Of a DNA stretch of 44,195 nucleotides, positions 15,988 through 23,757 are shown in pieces; the first letter of the stretch is position 1; each line of letters starts with the position of its first letter. Below the pieces are notes generated by a model. It was not told the origin of the DNA. It saw only the letters and a program-made list of their open reading frames with translations, and searched no databases. The stretch spans positions 1-44,195 of the forward strand of contig NZ_BSFQ01000048.1 of NCBI RefSeq assembly GCF_027922425.1, written 5' to 3'. The DNA is from Pseudonocardia halophobica (GTDB lineage: Bacteria; Actinomycetota; Actinomycetes; Mycobacteriales; Pseudonocardiaceae). Position numbers and translations under genes: made by a program.

Positions 15988-17322
15988 TCAGGCCGTCGTT
16001 CCGGCGGCGGGGTCCGCGTGGCGACGGGCGCGGGAACCTGCCGCGACGATCGGGATGATCGCCAGGGCGACCACTCCTCCGGCGACGGCGAGCGCCGGGT
16101 AGCCGGCCGCGGCGACGACGAGGCCGGAGGCCAGCCCACCACCGGCTCCGGCGACGGCGATGCCGACGTCGACGGTCCCCTGCGTGGCGGCGCGCCGCTC
16201 GAGGGGCACGGCGTCGGTGATGATCGCGGTCCCGCTCACCAGCCCGAGGTTCCAGCCCAGACCCAGGAGGGCGAGCGCGAGGGCGAGCAGGACCACGGAG
16301 TCCGTGGGCGCGGTGGCGGCGAGGACACCGGCGGCCAGCAGGGTGATTCCGGACAGCGCCGCGACGGCGAGCCGGCCGTACCGGTCGACGAGCCAGCCGC
16401 TCAGCGGCGAGGGCAGGTACATGGCGGCGACGTGCACGGCGATCACGGCCCCGGCCGCGCCGACCCCGTGGCCGTGGGCGGCCATGTGCACCGGGGTCAT
16501 CGTCATGATCGCGACCATCACGAGCTGGGTGAGCACCATGACCGAGGCGCCCAGGGCGACCCCGCCCGGCTCGGCGCCGCCGGTCCCCGCCGTTCCGGTT
16601 GCCTCGTGCGAGGTGGGCGACGGTCCGACGGACTCCGACGAGATCGCAACTGCGGCGGCGCGTTCCCGGGCCAGGTGCAGCGGATCGGGGCGCAGCAGGA
16701 GGCCGAGGACGAGGGCTGCGAGGAGGTAGGCGGTGCCGGAGAGCAGGAACGGCCCGGCCAGCGGAGGGAGGCCCCACGCGGTCGCGAGTCGTCCCATCGG
16801 GGAGACCAGGGTCGGACCGAGCACCCCACCGAGGGTGGTCGCGACCAGGACGGTGCTGACCGCGCGGCCGCGACGGGCCGGGGCGGCGAGATCGGCACCG
16901 GTGTAGCGGGCCTGCAGGTTGGTCGCGGTACCCGCGCCGTAGACGACCAACGCCGCGAACAGCAGCGGGACGCTGTCGGCGACCGCGGCGAGGACGACCC
17001 CGGCGCTGCCTGCAGCGCCGACCGCGTAACCCGTGGTCAGGCCGGGCCGGCGGCCGAACCGCTGCGAGAGCCGACCGACGCCGGCGGCCGCCGCGGCCGA
17101 ACCGACGGTGAAGAGCGCGATGGGCAGCCCGGCCAGGCTGGTCGCGCCGAGCATGTCCTGGGCCAGCAGGGCGCCGACCGTGATCCCGGCCGCGAGCCCG
17201 GCGCCGCTGAAGACCTGGGCCAGGACCAGGGTGCGGAGGATGCGGCGCTGCTCCGGCGGCTCCGTCGACGCCGGGCCGTGGTCCGGGCTCCGGGAGCGAT
17301 CTCGGTCCTGCCGGTCGGTCAT
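15988..17322 (-). CDS. MFS transporter
   Basis: A 444-residue, 12-helix major facilitator. Seen are VGRLSQRFGRRPG (loop 2-3 motif GxLaDrxGrr), NLQARYTGADLA, a long cytoplasmic loop about 205-245, and SGWLVDRYGRLA in the second half. Two His-rich turns (TPVHMAAHGHGVG) are unusual. Its ATG overlaps the ArsR-rhodanese stop as ATGA, so it is co-transcribed and probably exports or imports the compound sensed by that regulator. The substrate is unknown. Confidence 0.87.
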   Translation of the reverse strand: MTDRQDRDRSRSPDHGPASTEPPEQRRILRTLVLAQVFSGAGLAAGITVGALLAQDMLGATSLAGLPIALFTVGSAAAAAGVGRLSQRFGRRPGLTTGYAVGAAGSAGVVLAAVADSVPLLFAALVVYGAGTATNLQARYTGADLAAPARRGRAVSTVLVATTLGGVLGPTLVSPMGRLATAWGLPPLAGPFLLSGTAYLLAALVLGLLLRPDPLHLARERAAAVAISSESVGPSPTSHEATGTAGTGGAEPGGVALGASVMVLTQLVMVAIMTMTPVHMAAHGHGVGAAGAVIAVHVAAMYLPSPLSGWLVDRYGRLAVAALSGITLLAAGVLAATAPTDSVVLLALALALLGLGWNLGLVSGTAIITDAVPLERRAATQGTVDVGIAVAGAGGGLASGLVVAAAGYPALAVAGGVVALAIIPIVAAGSRARRHADPAAGTTA

Positions 17323-18005
17323 CGACCGGGCTCGCCGACGACGGGCCGCCCGGACAGGCGCCACTCCAGGAAGCCCTCGGTCAGCCGCACCGCGCGCCGG
17401 CCGTGCGCGGCGAGCAGCCGGACCGCGTCGTGGGAGAACACGCACAGGGCGCCGCGGCAGTAGGCGACGATCTCCTGGTCGGCGGGGATCTCCTCGAGCC
17501 GGTCGGCGAGCTCGCCGATCGGGATCGACACCGCGCCCGGGATGTGCCCGGCGGCGAACTCCGGCCCGGGCCGCACGTCGAGGACCACCGCCCGCCCGGC
17601 GGCGACCCGGCGCAGCAGTTCCTCGCGGGTGATCTCCTCGGTGTCGTCCGGGCCGAGATAGGCCTGGGCGGCCGGTCCGACGTCGGCGACGCGGGCCCCG
17701 GCCACCTCCCGCAGCCGCAGCCACAGCGCGGCGACGTCGTCCCCGGCCAGGGCGTACTCGATCGTCGTGCCGTGCCGGGTCGTGGTCACCAGGCCGGCCT
17801 GCTTGAGCGCCTGCAGGTGCGCCGAGGCCGTCGTCAGGCCCAGCCGCGCGGTCGCGGCGAGGTCGGCGACGCTGCGCGGGCCCTGGGCGAGCAGGTCCAG
17901 CAGCTCCAGGCGCTTGCCGTGCCCCAGCGCCTTCCCGACCCGGGCGAGGTGCGTGAACAGCGCGCCCTTCGCGGTCTCGTCCGACACCGGCCTCAGCTCC
18001 TCCAT
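17319..18005 (-). CDS. ArsR-family regulator fused to a rhodanese domain
   Basis: A 228-residue fusion. Residues about 8-95 form an ArsR winged helix (RVGKALGHGKRLELLDLLAQG, TTASAHLQALKQAGLVTT) with no Cys. Residues about 120-220 form a rhodanese domain (VVLDVRPGPEFAAGHIPGAVSIP) whose active loop reads YCRGALCVFS with the catalytic Cys plus a second Cys. Rhodanese cysteines carry persulfide sulfur, so sulfane sulfur or a redox change is the likely signal (inference). It is divergent from an MBL-rhodanese gene and coupled to an MFS gene. The palindrome at 18007-18018 is 2 bases from the start codon. Confidence 0.88.
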   Translation of the reverse strand: MEELRPVSDETAKGALFTHLARVGKALGHGKRLELLDLLAQGPRSVADLAATARLGLTTASAHLQALKQAGLVTTTRHGTTIEYALAGDDVAALWLRLREVAGARVADVGPAAQAYLGPDDTEEITREELLRRVAAGRAVVLDVRPGPEFAAGHIPGAVSIPIGELADRLEEIPADQEIVAYCRGALCVFSHDAVRLLAAHGRRAVRLTEGFLEWRLSGRPVVGEPGR

Positions 18006-18006
18006 A

Positions 18007-18025
18007 AATCCATGGATTACTGTAA
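18007..18025. promoter_or_regulatory. Palindromic operator between the two rhodanese units
   Basis: AATCCATGGATT (18007-18018) is a perfect 12-bp palindrome, overlapping TTAC-T-GTAA (18017-18025), a second perfect palindrome. TACTGT (18018-18023) can be a -10 for the plus-strand unit and TAATCC or TACAGT on the minus strand a -10 for the regulator, whose ATG begins at 18005. One site could therefore control both directions, most simply by the ArsR-rhodanese protein. Confidence 0.72.
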
Positions 18026-18066
18026 CATCGCTGCCCCGGCCGGTCCGGCGGAGAAGGTGGGAAGCG

Positions 18067-19506
18067 ATGGTCACGCCGACGGAGGTCCGCGTCCACGCCG
18101 TGGTCGACGAGGGGCTGGGCAACTCCAGCTACCTGCTCGACCTGGGCGACGGGGCGGCGCTGGTGGTCGACCCTCCGCGGGATCTGCGCGCGGTGCACAC
18201 GCGGGCCCGCGCCGAGGGGCTGCGGATCCGGTTCGTCGCGGACACCCACCTCCACGCCGACTTCCTCTCCGGCGCGGTACAGCTCGCACACGACGAGGGG
18301 GCGACCGTGCTGGCCTCGGCCGCCGGCGCCCGGCGGTTCCCGCACCGCGGGCTGCACGACGGCGACGAGGTCGACCTCGGTGGGCTGCGGCTGACCGCGC
18401 TGGCCACCCCGGGACACACCGACGAGCACGTGTCCTTCCTGGTCTCCGACGGCGCCGCTCCGGCCGGGGTGTTCACCGGCGGGTCGCTGATCGTCGGTTC
18501 GGCCGCGCGGCCCGATCTGCTCGGCCCGAACCGCACGGACGACCTCGCCCGCGCCCAGTTCGCGTCGCTGCGCCGGCTCGCCGCCCTGCCCGCGGCGACC
18601 GCCGTGTGGCCCACGCACGGCGCCGGGTCCTTCTGCTCGGCCCCGCCCGGGGCGCAGCGCACCTCGACGATCGGCCGTGAGCTGGCCACGAACCCGCTGC
18701 TCCGCCTGGACGAGGAGCAGGGCTTCGTCGAGGCCCTGCTCGGATCGTTGGGCAGCTACCCCGACTACTTCCGCCGGCTGGGCGAGATCAACCGGCAGGG
18801 CCCGGCCGTCCTCGACACGGAGCGCGCCGGCACCCTCACCGCCTTGCCCGCGTCGGCGGTCCGGCGCCTGCGCGCGGAGGGCGCGACGCTCGTCGACGTC
18901 CGCCCGGTCGTCGAGTACGCCGCGGCACACATCCCGGGCTCCCTGTCCGACGCGCTCCGCGCCCAGTTCGCCACGTGGCTGGGCTGGGTCGCTTCCCCCG
19001 ACAACGACATCGTCGTCGTCCGGAACCCGGACCAGGACCCGGCCGACATCGTCTGGCCCGCCCTCGACATCGGCATGGAACGGATCGTCGGGGAGCTGGC
19101 CGGGGGACTCGACGCCTGGACCGCCGCCGGGTACGACATCGCCGCCACCCGCGTCCTGCGCTCGGAGCAGCTCGACCCCGCGGGCCTGCGCGTCCTCGAC
19201 GTCCGGCAGAGCTCCGAGTACCTCGCCGGGCACCTGCCGGGCGCCGGACACCTCGAGCTCGGTTCACTCACCGGCCGAGTCGGTGAGCTCGTTCCCGCCC
19301 CGACCGCGGTGATGTGCGGGCACGGCGAACGCGCCGCCACCGCGGCGAGCCTCCTCGAGTCCGCCGGGCACCGGGATCTCGCCGTCGTCGTCGGCGGCGC
19401 CCAGGACTGGGCCGACGCCGGCGGGCGGGCACTGGTCACCGGGGCCGATGCCGAGCCCGTCACTGCCGGATCACCGGATCCCGCGACGGAGGAGGCGGCG
19501 CGCTGA
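18067..19506 (+). CDS. MBL-fold hydrolase with two rhodanese domains (persulfide dioxygenase-like)
   Basis: A 479-residue protein. Residues 1-240 are a metallo-beta-lactamase fold with HLHAD (His61, His63, Asp65), TPGHT (His117), FTGGSLIVG and a late WPTHG, the arrangement of ETHE1-like sulfur dioxygenases fused to rhodanese. The first rhodanese module (about 265-360) has lost its Cys (IVVVRNPDQD); the second (about 370-465) keeps CGHGERA. The family oxidises or transfers persulfide sulfur. It starts the plus-strand unit of the divergent pair and abuts the second MFS gene (TGATG, one-base overlap). Spacer DNA carries GGAGAAGG before the ATG. Confidence 0.88.
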   Translation: MVTPTEVRVHAVVDEGLGNSSYLLDLGDGAALVVDPPRDLRAVHTRARAEGLRIRFVADTHLHADFLSGAVQLAHDEGATVLASAAGARRFPHRGLHDGDEVDLGGLRLTALATPGHTDEHVSFLVSDGAAPAGVFTGGSLIVGSAARPDLLGPNRTDDLARAQFASLRRLAALPAATAVWPTHGAGSFCSAPPGAQRTSTIGRELATNPLLRLDEEQGFVEALLGSLGSYPDYFRRLGEINRQGPAVLDTERAGTLTALPASAVRRLRAEGATLVDVRPVVEYAAAHIPGSLSDALRAQFATWLGWVASPDNDIVVVRNPDQDPADIVWPALDIGMERIVGELAGGLDAWTAAGYDIAATRVLRSEQLDPAGLRVLDVRQSSEYLAGHLPGAGHLELGSLTGRVGELVPAPTAVMCGHGERAATAASLLESAGHRDLAVVVGGAQDWADAGGRALVTGADAEPVTAGSPDPATEEAAR

Positions 19507-20801
19507 TGCCCGCGTCCACGAGGGCCACCACCGTGCCGGTCCGCCTCGGGCTGCGTGAGAACCTCGGCCAGTTCACGCTGCTCGCCCTGGTCAACCTGCT
19601 CGTCGGCGGCATGGTCGGCCTCGAACGCACGGTCACCCCGCTGGTGGGTGCGCAGGTCTTCGGGCTCGGCGATCTCACCGTCGCCCTGTTCGTCATGGCC
19701 TTCGGCGTGACGAAGGCGGTGACCAACCTCGTCGGCGGCGCGGTCGTCGGCCGGTACACCCGCAAGAAGGTCCTCGTCGCCGGCTGGATCGTCGGCCTGC
19801 CGGTGCCGTTCCTGCTCGCCTTCGCCCCGAACTGGTGGTGGGTGATCGGCGCGAACGTCCTGCTCGGCGTGAACCAGGGCCTCACCTGGTCCATGACGGT
19901 CAACATGAAGATCGACCTGGTCGGGCCGGCCCGCCGCGGCCTGGCCCTCGGGATCAACGAGACCGCCGGCTATCTGGGCGTCGCCGTCACCGCGCTGGCG
20001 ACCGGGTACCTCGCCACCACCTACGGGCTGCAGCCCGCGCCCGAGCTCCTCGGCGCCGTCTACGCGATCGCCGGGCTCGCCCTCACGGTGACGCTCGTCC
20101 GCGACACCAGCGCCCACGCCAGGCTGGAGGCCGAGCAGCACCACGCACACCGGCGTACCGACGAGCAGGACCCCGGCGGCCGGTCCAGGGCGACCGCCGC
20201 CCCGGGCCTCGGCACGATGTTCGCCGAGCTCACGTGGCGCGACCGGAACCTGGCCTCGATCAGCCAGGCCGGCCTGGTCAACAACCTCAACGACGGCCTG
20301 ACCTGGGTCCTGCTCCCCGTCCTGCTCGTCCAGGCCGGGGTCTCGGTGGGCGGGGTCGGCGCCATCAAGGCCCTCTACCCCTTCATGTGGGCCGTGGGCA
20401 TGCTGGGCACCGGCCACCTCGCCGACCGGATCGGCCGCAAGATCCCCGTCGTCGCCGGGATGGCGATCCAGGCCGTCGGGCTGCTGATCATCGTGCTCGG
20501 CCTGTCCCGGGCCTTCCTCGCCGGGCTGGTCGGCTCGTTCCTGCTCGGGGTGGGCACCGCGCTCGTCTACCCCGCCCTGCTCGCCGCGATCAGCGACGGC
20601 GTCCACCCGGCCGCGCGCGCGGCCGCCCTCGGCGGCTACCGCTTCTGGCGCGACATCGGCTATGCCGTCGGAGCCCTCGTCGGCGGCGTCACCGCCGCCC
20701 TGGCCTCCCTCGAAGCCGCCGTCCTGGTCGCGGCCGGGCTCACCGCCGCGTCCGCGGTGTGGAGCCGGCTGGCCATGCGCAGCGACCGTCACCGCAGCTG
20801 A
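19506..20801 (+). CDS. MFS transporter (second)
   Basis: A 431-residue, 12-helix transporter: GAVVGRYTRKKVLVAGW (loop 2-3), NQGLTWSMTVNMKIDLVGPARRG (central signature), a His-rich cytoplasmic loop (EAEQHHAHRR) and GHLADRIGRKIPVVAG in the second half. The start overlaps the MBL-rhodanese stop by one base. Together the divergent units provide a sensor, a sulfur enzyme and two exporters, consistent with handling a sulfur compound or thiol-reactive toxicant (inference). The substrate is unknown. Confidence 0.87.
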   Translation: MPASTRATTVPVRLGLRENLGQFTLLALVNLLVGGMVGLERTVTPLVGAQVFGLGDLTVALFVMAFGVTKAVTNLVGGAVVGRYTRKKVLVAGWIVGLPVPFLLAFAPNWWWVIGANVLLGVNQGLTWSMTVNMKIDLVGPARRGLALGINETAGYLGVAVTALATGYLATTYGLQPAPELLGAVYAIAGLALTVTLVRDTSAHARLEAEQHHAHRRTDEQDPGGRSRATAAPGLGTMFAELTWRDRNLASISQAGLVNNLNDGLTWVLLPVLLVQAGVSVGGVGAIKALYPFMWAVGMLGTGHLADRIGRKIPVVAGMAIQAVGLLIIVLGLSRAFLAGLVGSFLLGVGTALVYPALLAAISDGVHPAARAAALGGYRFWRDIGYAVGALVGGVTAALASLEAAVLVAAGLTAASAVWSRLAMRSDRHRS

Positions 20802-20812
20802 GCACGGTGCCG

Positions 20813-21439
20813 TCAGTCGCCGATGCGCCTGGCGAGTTCGGGTAGCCCGGGCCCGGAGAGCTCGGGGGTGATTCCGTGGCGGCCGGCGAGCGCCATGAGC
20901 AGCGCCTCGCCGGGCCCGGCGACCTCCGGTCCCTCGCCGGTGGTCCAGTCGAGATCGGTCGCGGTCAGGGTCAGCCCACGGATGCGCTTCCTCGCCCTGA
21001 TCGGCGGGGCGGTCCTGGCGTAGTCGAGGACGACGTCGAGCCGCTCGGCAGGGATGGGGCGGGGCAGGCCGAGGGGGCGTCGGATGTCCTGCTGGTGGAT
21101 CATGCCGTCGGTCAGCGCGATCCGGCCGCCGAAGCCGGCGGTCAGCCCCCGGGGCTGCAGGTTGTTCTTCGCCAGGGCGATCAGCTCGTCCGGGCTGCGG
21201 TCGGCGTAGGCGGCGACCCCGACCTCGTTCGCCCGTCCCGGCCCGCGGCGCAGGAACCGTCCAACCAGCTGGGGGCGGCTGAGCTCGTCGTAGCTGAACA
21301 TGTGCGCGACCACCTCGCGGACGCACCACTCGCTGCACAGCGTCCGGGCCTCCCACTGCGCCGGAGTGAGCGTGCCGAGCAGGTCGACCAGTTCGCCGCG
21401 CTCCTCGCGGGCCATCGCCATCGTGTCCACGGCGTGCAT
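20813..21439 (-). CDS. DinB/MDMPI-type (mycothiol-dependent) TIGR03083-like protein
   Basis: A 208-residue helical protein: LGTLTPAQWEARTLCSEWCVREVVAHM is the metal-binding first helix pair of the maleylpyruvate-isomerase-like family. Later DGMIHQQDIRRPLGLPRPIP and a C-terminal mSCP-like part (LTATDLDWTTGEGPEV) follow. Members use mycothiol in actinobacteria or have unknown substrates. Two further Met codons lie 6 and 8 residues in, so the start is approximate. It follows the SRPBCC gene by 8 bases in an ArsR-led operon. Confidence 0.8.
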   Translation of the reverse strand: MHAVDTMAMAREERGELVDLLGTLTPAQWEARTLCSEWCVREVVAHMFSYDELSRPQLVGRFLRRGPGRANEVGVAAYADRSPDELIALAKNNLQPRGLTAGFGGRIALTDGMIHQQDIRRPLGLPRPIPAERLDVVLDYARTAPPIRARKRIRGLTLTATDLDWTTGEGPEVAGPGEALLMALAGRHGITPELSGPGLPELARRIGD

Positions 21440-21447
21440 CGAGGGCC

Positions 21448-21930
21448 TCAGCCCTGCTCGGCGACGGTCTTCGCGAACCCGTCGAGCAGCAGCGCCCAGC
21501 CGCCACCGCCGTTGATCGCGTCGTTGATCGCCTGCCCGCCGTCGAGCCGTTCGAAGTAGCGGTGCTCGACCTCGACCACGCTCTCCCCCGGCCCGCCCGC
21601 GGTGAACCGGGCCTCGATCTCGCTGGCCTTCTCCGGGTCGGGGTCGAACTGCCAGGAGCCGTTGATCTGCCAGGTGATCACCAGCCGGTGCGGCGGCTCC
21701 CAGACCAGCACCCGCCCCCAGTCGCACTCGCTGCCGTCGACGCCGCGCTCGAACCAGCGCCCGCCCACGCCGGGCTCGAGGACGACCTCGGCCAGCTCGG
21801 CCTGCCCGATGTGGTACTGGTGCGGCCACCAGGTGTTCACCGCACCGGTGAACACCTCGAACGCCCGCTCGACCGGGACCGCGAGACTGACCGTGCCCGT
21901 GATGGGCGGGATCGGGGCCGTGCCGCTCAT
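21448..21930 (-). CDS. SRPBCC (AHSA1/START-like) domain protein
   Basis: A 160-residue protein with the AHSA1 pattern: SLAVPVERAFEVFTGAVNTWW, VLEPGVGGRWFERG, LVWEPPHRLVITWQI, a VEVEHRYFERL strand and a final helix (WALLLDGFAKTV). This is a hydrophobic-cavity fold binding small lipophilic ligands. The ATG at 21930 overlaps the ArsR stop as ATGA. The ArsR-SRPBCC pairing is a recurrent actinobacterial arrangement in which the ligand is usually unknown. Confidence 0.87.
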   Translation of the reverse strand: MSGTAPIPPITGTVSLAVPVERAFEVFTGAVNTWWPHQYHIGQAELAEVVLEPGVGGRWFERGVDGSECDWGRVLVWEPPHRLVITWQINGSWQFDPDPEKASEIEARFTAGGPGESVVEVEHRYFERLDGGQAINDAINGGGGWALLLDGFAKTVAEQG

Positions 21931-22277
21931 GGCTGCTCCTCGACGTCCTCGGGCCGGGACTCCAGGCCCGGCGTGGTGGCCTCGGCGGTCTTCTGGAAGT
22001 CGGTCAGCGCGGCGCTCCACACCCCGTCCAGCCACGTCCGCAAGGCGCCGACGCCCTCGGGGTTGAGCCGGTGGATGCGCCGGGTCCCCTCGGCGTGGCT
22101 GACCACCAGCCCGCCCTCGCGCAGCACCCGCAGGTGCTGGGACACCGCCGGCCTGCTGATCGGCAGCTCGTCGGCCAGCTCCTGCACCGAACTGGGCCGG
22201 CGCGCGAGCAGCTCGAAGATGGCGCGCCGGCTGGGGTCGCCGAGGAGCCCCAGGCCCGCATCTCCGTAAGCCGACAC
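21927..22277 (-). CDS. ArsR-family transcriptional regulator
   Basis: A 116-residue winged helix: LGLLGDPSRRAIFELLARRP, SVQELADELPISRPAVSQHLRVLREGGLVVS, RRIHRLNPEGV. There are no Cys, so metal sensing by thiols is unlikely. The start is the GTG at 22277 because -35 TTGACG and -10 TACACT lie directly upstream (22286-22313), giving a near-leaderless message; the GTG further upstream would lie inside the promoter. It controls the coupled SRPBCC and DinB genes. Confidence 0.85.
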   Translation of the reverse strand: MSAYGDAGLGLLGDPSRRAIFELLARRPSSVQELADELPISRPAVSQHLRVLREGGLVVSHAEGTRRIHRLNPEGVGALRTWLDGVWSAALTDFQKTAEATTPGLESRPEDVEEQP

Positions 22278-22285
22278 AAACGGTA

Positions 22286-22313
22286 AGTGTAGACGCACGA
22301 AGGCCGTCGTCAA
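22286..22313 (-). promoter_or_regulatory. Promoter of the ArsR-SRPBCC-DinB operon
   Basis: Minus strand: -35 TTGACG (22308-22313), 16-base spacer, -10 TACACT (22286-22291). The expected start near 22279 meets the GTG at 22277, so the transcript is leaderless or nearly so. It overlaps the last 4 bases of the phosphoesterase-like gene upstream. Confidence 0.7.
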
Positions 22314-23326
22314 GCCCGCGGAGTGGCGCCCGGGGCGGCGGCCGTGCCCCGGGCGGCCTTGTCGACGGTCAGCCAGGTCCCGTGCTCGACGCGGGTGGCG
22401 TAGTTGTCGTGGGCGGGTGAGCCGGGCGGCCAGGAGTGCAGGAAGTCGGCCTGCCAGCGGTCGTGGTCGTAGCGGACGGGCAGGGCGTCGACGCGGAGGC
22501 CGTCGAGGGTGGTCCCGTACAGGCTGTCCCGCGGCGTGCCCGGATCGGCCGACAGGCGGGTGAGGACGCCGACGCGGGTGCCGGCGAAGTTCGGCAGGCC
22601 GGCGCACCCGTTGTTCACGACGACGCAGCGGCGGTCGGCGTGCGGGACGACCTGGGCGTAGGGCAGGCCGGTGTGGGTGCAGCACAGCGCGTCGACCCCG
22701 GCCCGGCGGCACCAGTCGACCACCTGCTCGACCGTCGTGGTCGGTCCGGCGAAGGCCGTGTGAGTGCGGGCGTCCTGGTCGGGTGGGTCGAGGGCTTCGA
22801 GGGCGAGCCGCCATCCGGCCAGGCTCTCGGGGTCGCCGTGCACGATCCCGACCCGGTGGTCCCCGACGAGCACGGTGAGGTGCCGGGGCAGCTCGGCCAG
22901 GCGGCGTCGGACCGCGTCGTTCCGCAGGGCCGGGCTCGCACGGAGCTGCTCGACGACGAGGTTGGAGTTGGTGACCACCGGTTCGGCGATGTAGTCGGGG
23001 TAGTCGCAGCCGCAGCCGACGGTGTCGTCGTCGGCGGTCAGGGCGTACTCGACGTTGCCCTGGGTGACGTGGTGGGAGTGCACGCCGGCGTCCACCGCCC
23101 GGAAGTGATCGGGGTCGACGTCGAGGTAGTGGAAGTCGCCGTTGAACACGATCTCGGGAGGGGCGGGCTCGGCGGCCGCGCGGGCCAGGACCGCGTCGAG
23201 GGCGTGCGGGTTGCCGTAGAGCCCGCCGACCACGAACAGGGTCGTGCAGGCGAACGCGGGAGGTTCGGCGAGGTCCTCGGGCCGGTAGCGGTAGGCCACC
23301 GGGCAGACCCGTCCCGGGCCGGCCAC
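22310..23326 (-). CDS. Metallophosphoesterase-like protein of the ars operon
   Basis: A 338-residue protein with a partly altered calcineurin-like phosphoesterase pattern. Where motif I should read DxHGN it has VVGGLYGN. FNGDFHYLD fits motif II, TQGNVEY stands for GNHE, VGIVHGD fits the HG motif, and CCTHTGLP stands for GHTH. Loss of the first Asp and His means an unusual metal site or a different reaction. It begins 2 bases after arsC in the arsR-acr3-arsC operon, implying a part in arsenic handling (inference). The start is the GTG at 23326. Confidence 0.7.
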   Translation of the reverse strand: MAGPGRVCPVAYRYRPEDLAEPPAFACTTLFVVGGLYGNPHALDAVLARAAAEPAPPEIVFNGDFHYLDVDPDHFRAVDAGVHSHHVTQGNVEYALTADDDTVGCGCDYPDYIAEPVVTNSNLVVEQLRASPALRNDAVRRRLAELPRHLTVLVGDHRVGIVHGDPESLAGWRLALEALDPPDQDARTHTAFAGPTTTVEQVVDWCRRAGVDALCCTHTGLPYAQVVPHADRRCVVVNNGCAGLPNFAGTRVGVLTRLSADPGTPRDSLYGTTLDGLRVDALPVRYDHDRWQADFLHSWPPGSPAHDNYATRVEHGTWLTVDKAARGTAAAPGATPRA

Positions 23327-23328
23327 GG

Positions 23329-23757
23329 CTACACCGCCGGCTCACCGAGAAGCGTGGCGAGCAGGTCGCGGACTCTCGCGTCGATCTCGTCGCGGATCGG
23401 GCGGACCTCGTCGACGCTGCGGCCGGCGGGGTCGGTGACCTGCCAGTCGAGGTAGCGCTTGCCGGGGAACACCGGGCAGGTGTCGCCGCAGCCCATGGTG
23501 ATGACGACGTCGGCGGCCTGCACGGCGTCGGTGGTCAGTTTCTTCGGGAACTCGTGGGACAGGTCGATCCCCCGCTCGGTCATGACGGCGCGGACCGCGG
23601 GGTTGATCTGGTCGGCCGGTGCGGAGCCGGCGGAGGTGACGCGGACCCGGCCGGCGGCGTGGTGACGGAGGAGTGCGGCGGCCATCTGTGAGCGGCCGGC
23701 GTTGTGGACGCAGACGAACAGCACCTCGGGCATGGTCGGGCTGTCGGGGCTGGTCAT
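23329..23757 (-). CDS. arsC: Arsenate reductase, low-molecular-weight phosphatase type
   Basis: A 142-residue ArsC. The P-loop CVHNAGRS (Cys16 nucleophile) is followed by the SAGS turn, and a redox pair lies in MGCGDTCPVFPG (Cys90, Cys94) before YLDW with the general-acid Asp. It reduces As(V) to As(III), which Acr3 then exports. Electrons would come from thioredoxin or, in actinobacteria, mycothiol/mycoredoxin. The ATG overlaps the acr3 stop as ATGA, so translation is coupled. Confidence 0.93.
   Translation of the reverse strand: MTSPDSPTMPEVLFVCVHNAGRSQMAAALLRHHAAGRVRVTSAGSAPADQINPAVRAVMTERGIDLSHEFPKKLTTDAVQAADVVITMGCGDTCPVFPGKRYLDWQVTDPAGRSVDEVRPIRDEIDARVRDLLATLLGEPAV

Noticed and set aside
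15988..19251. A 1087-codon minus-strand open frame spanning the MFS, ArsR-rhodanese and MBL-rhodanese region
   Set aside because: Only its left part matches the MFS gene. The rest is antisense to well-supported genes and has shadow-type composition, so it is an open-frame artefact of high GC.
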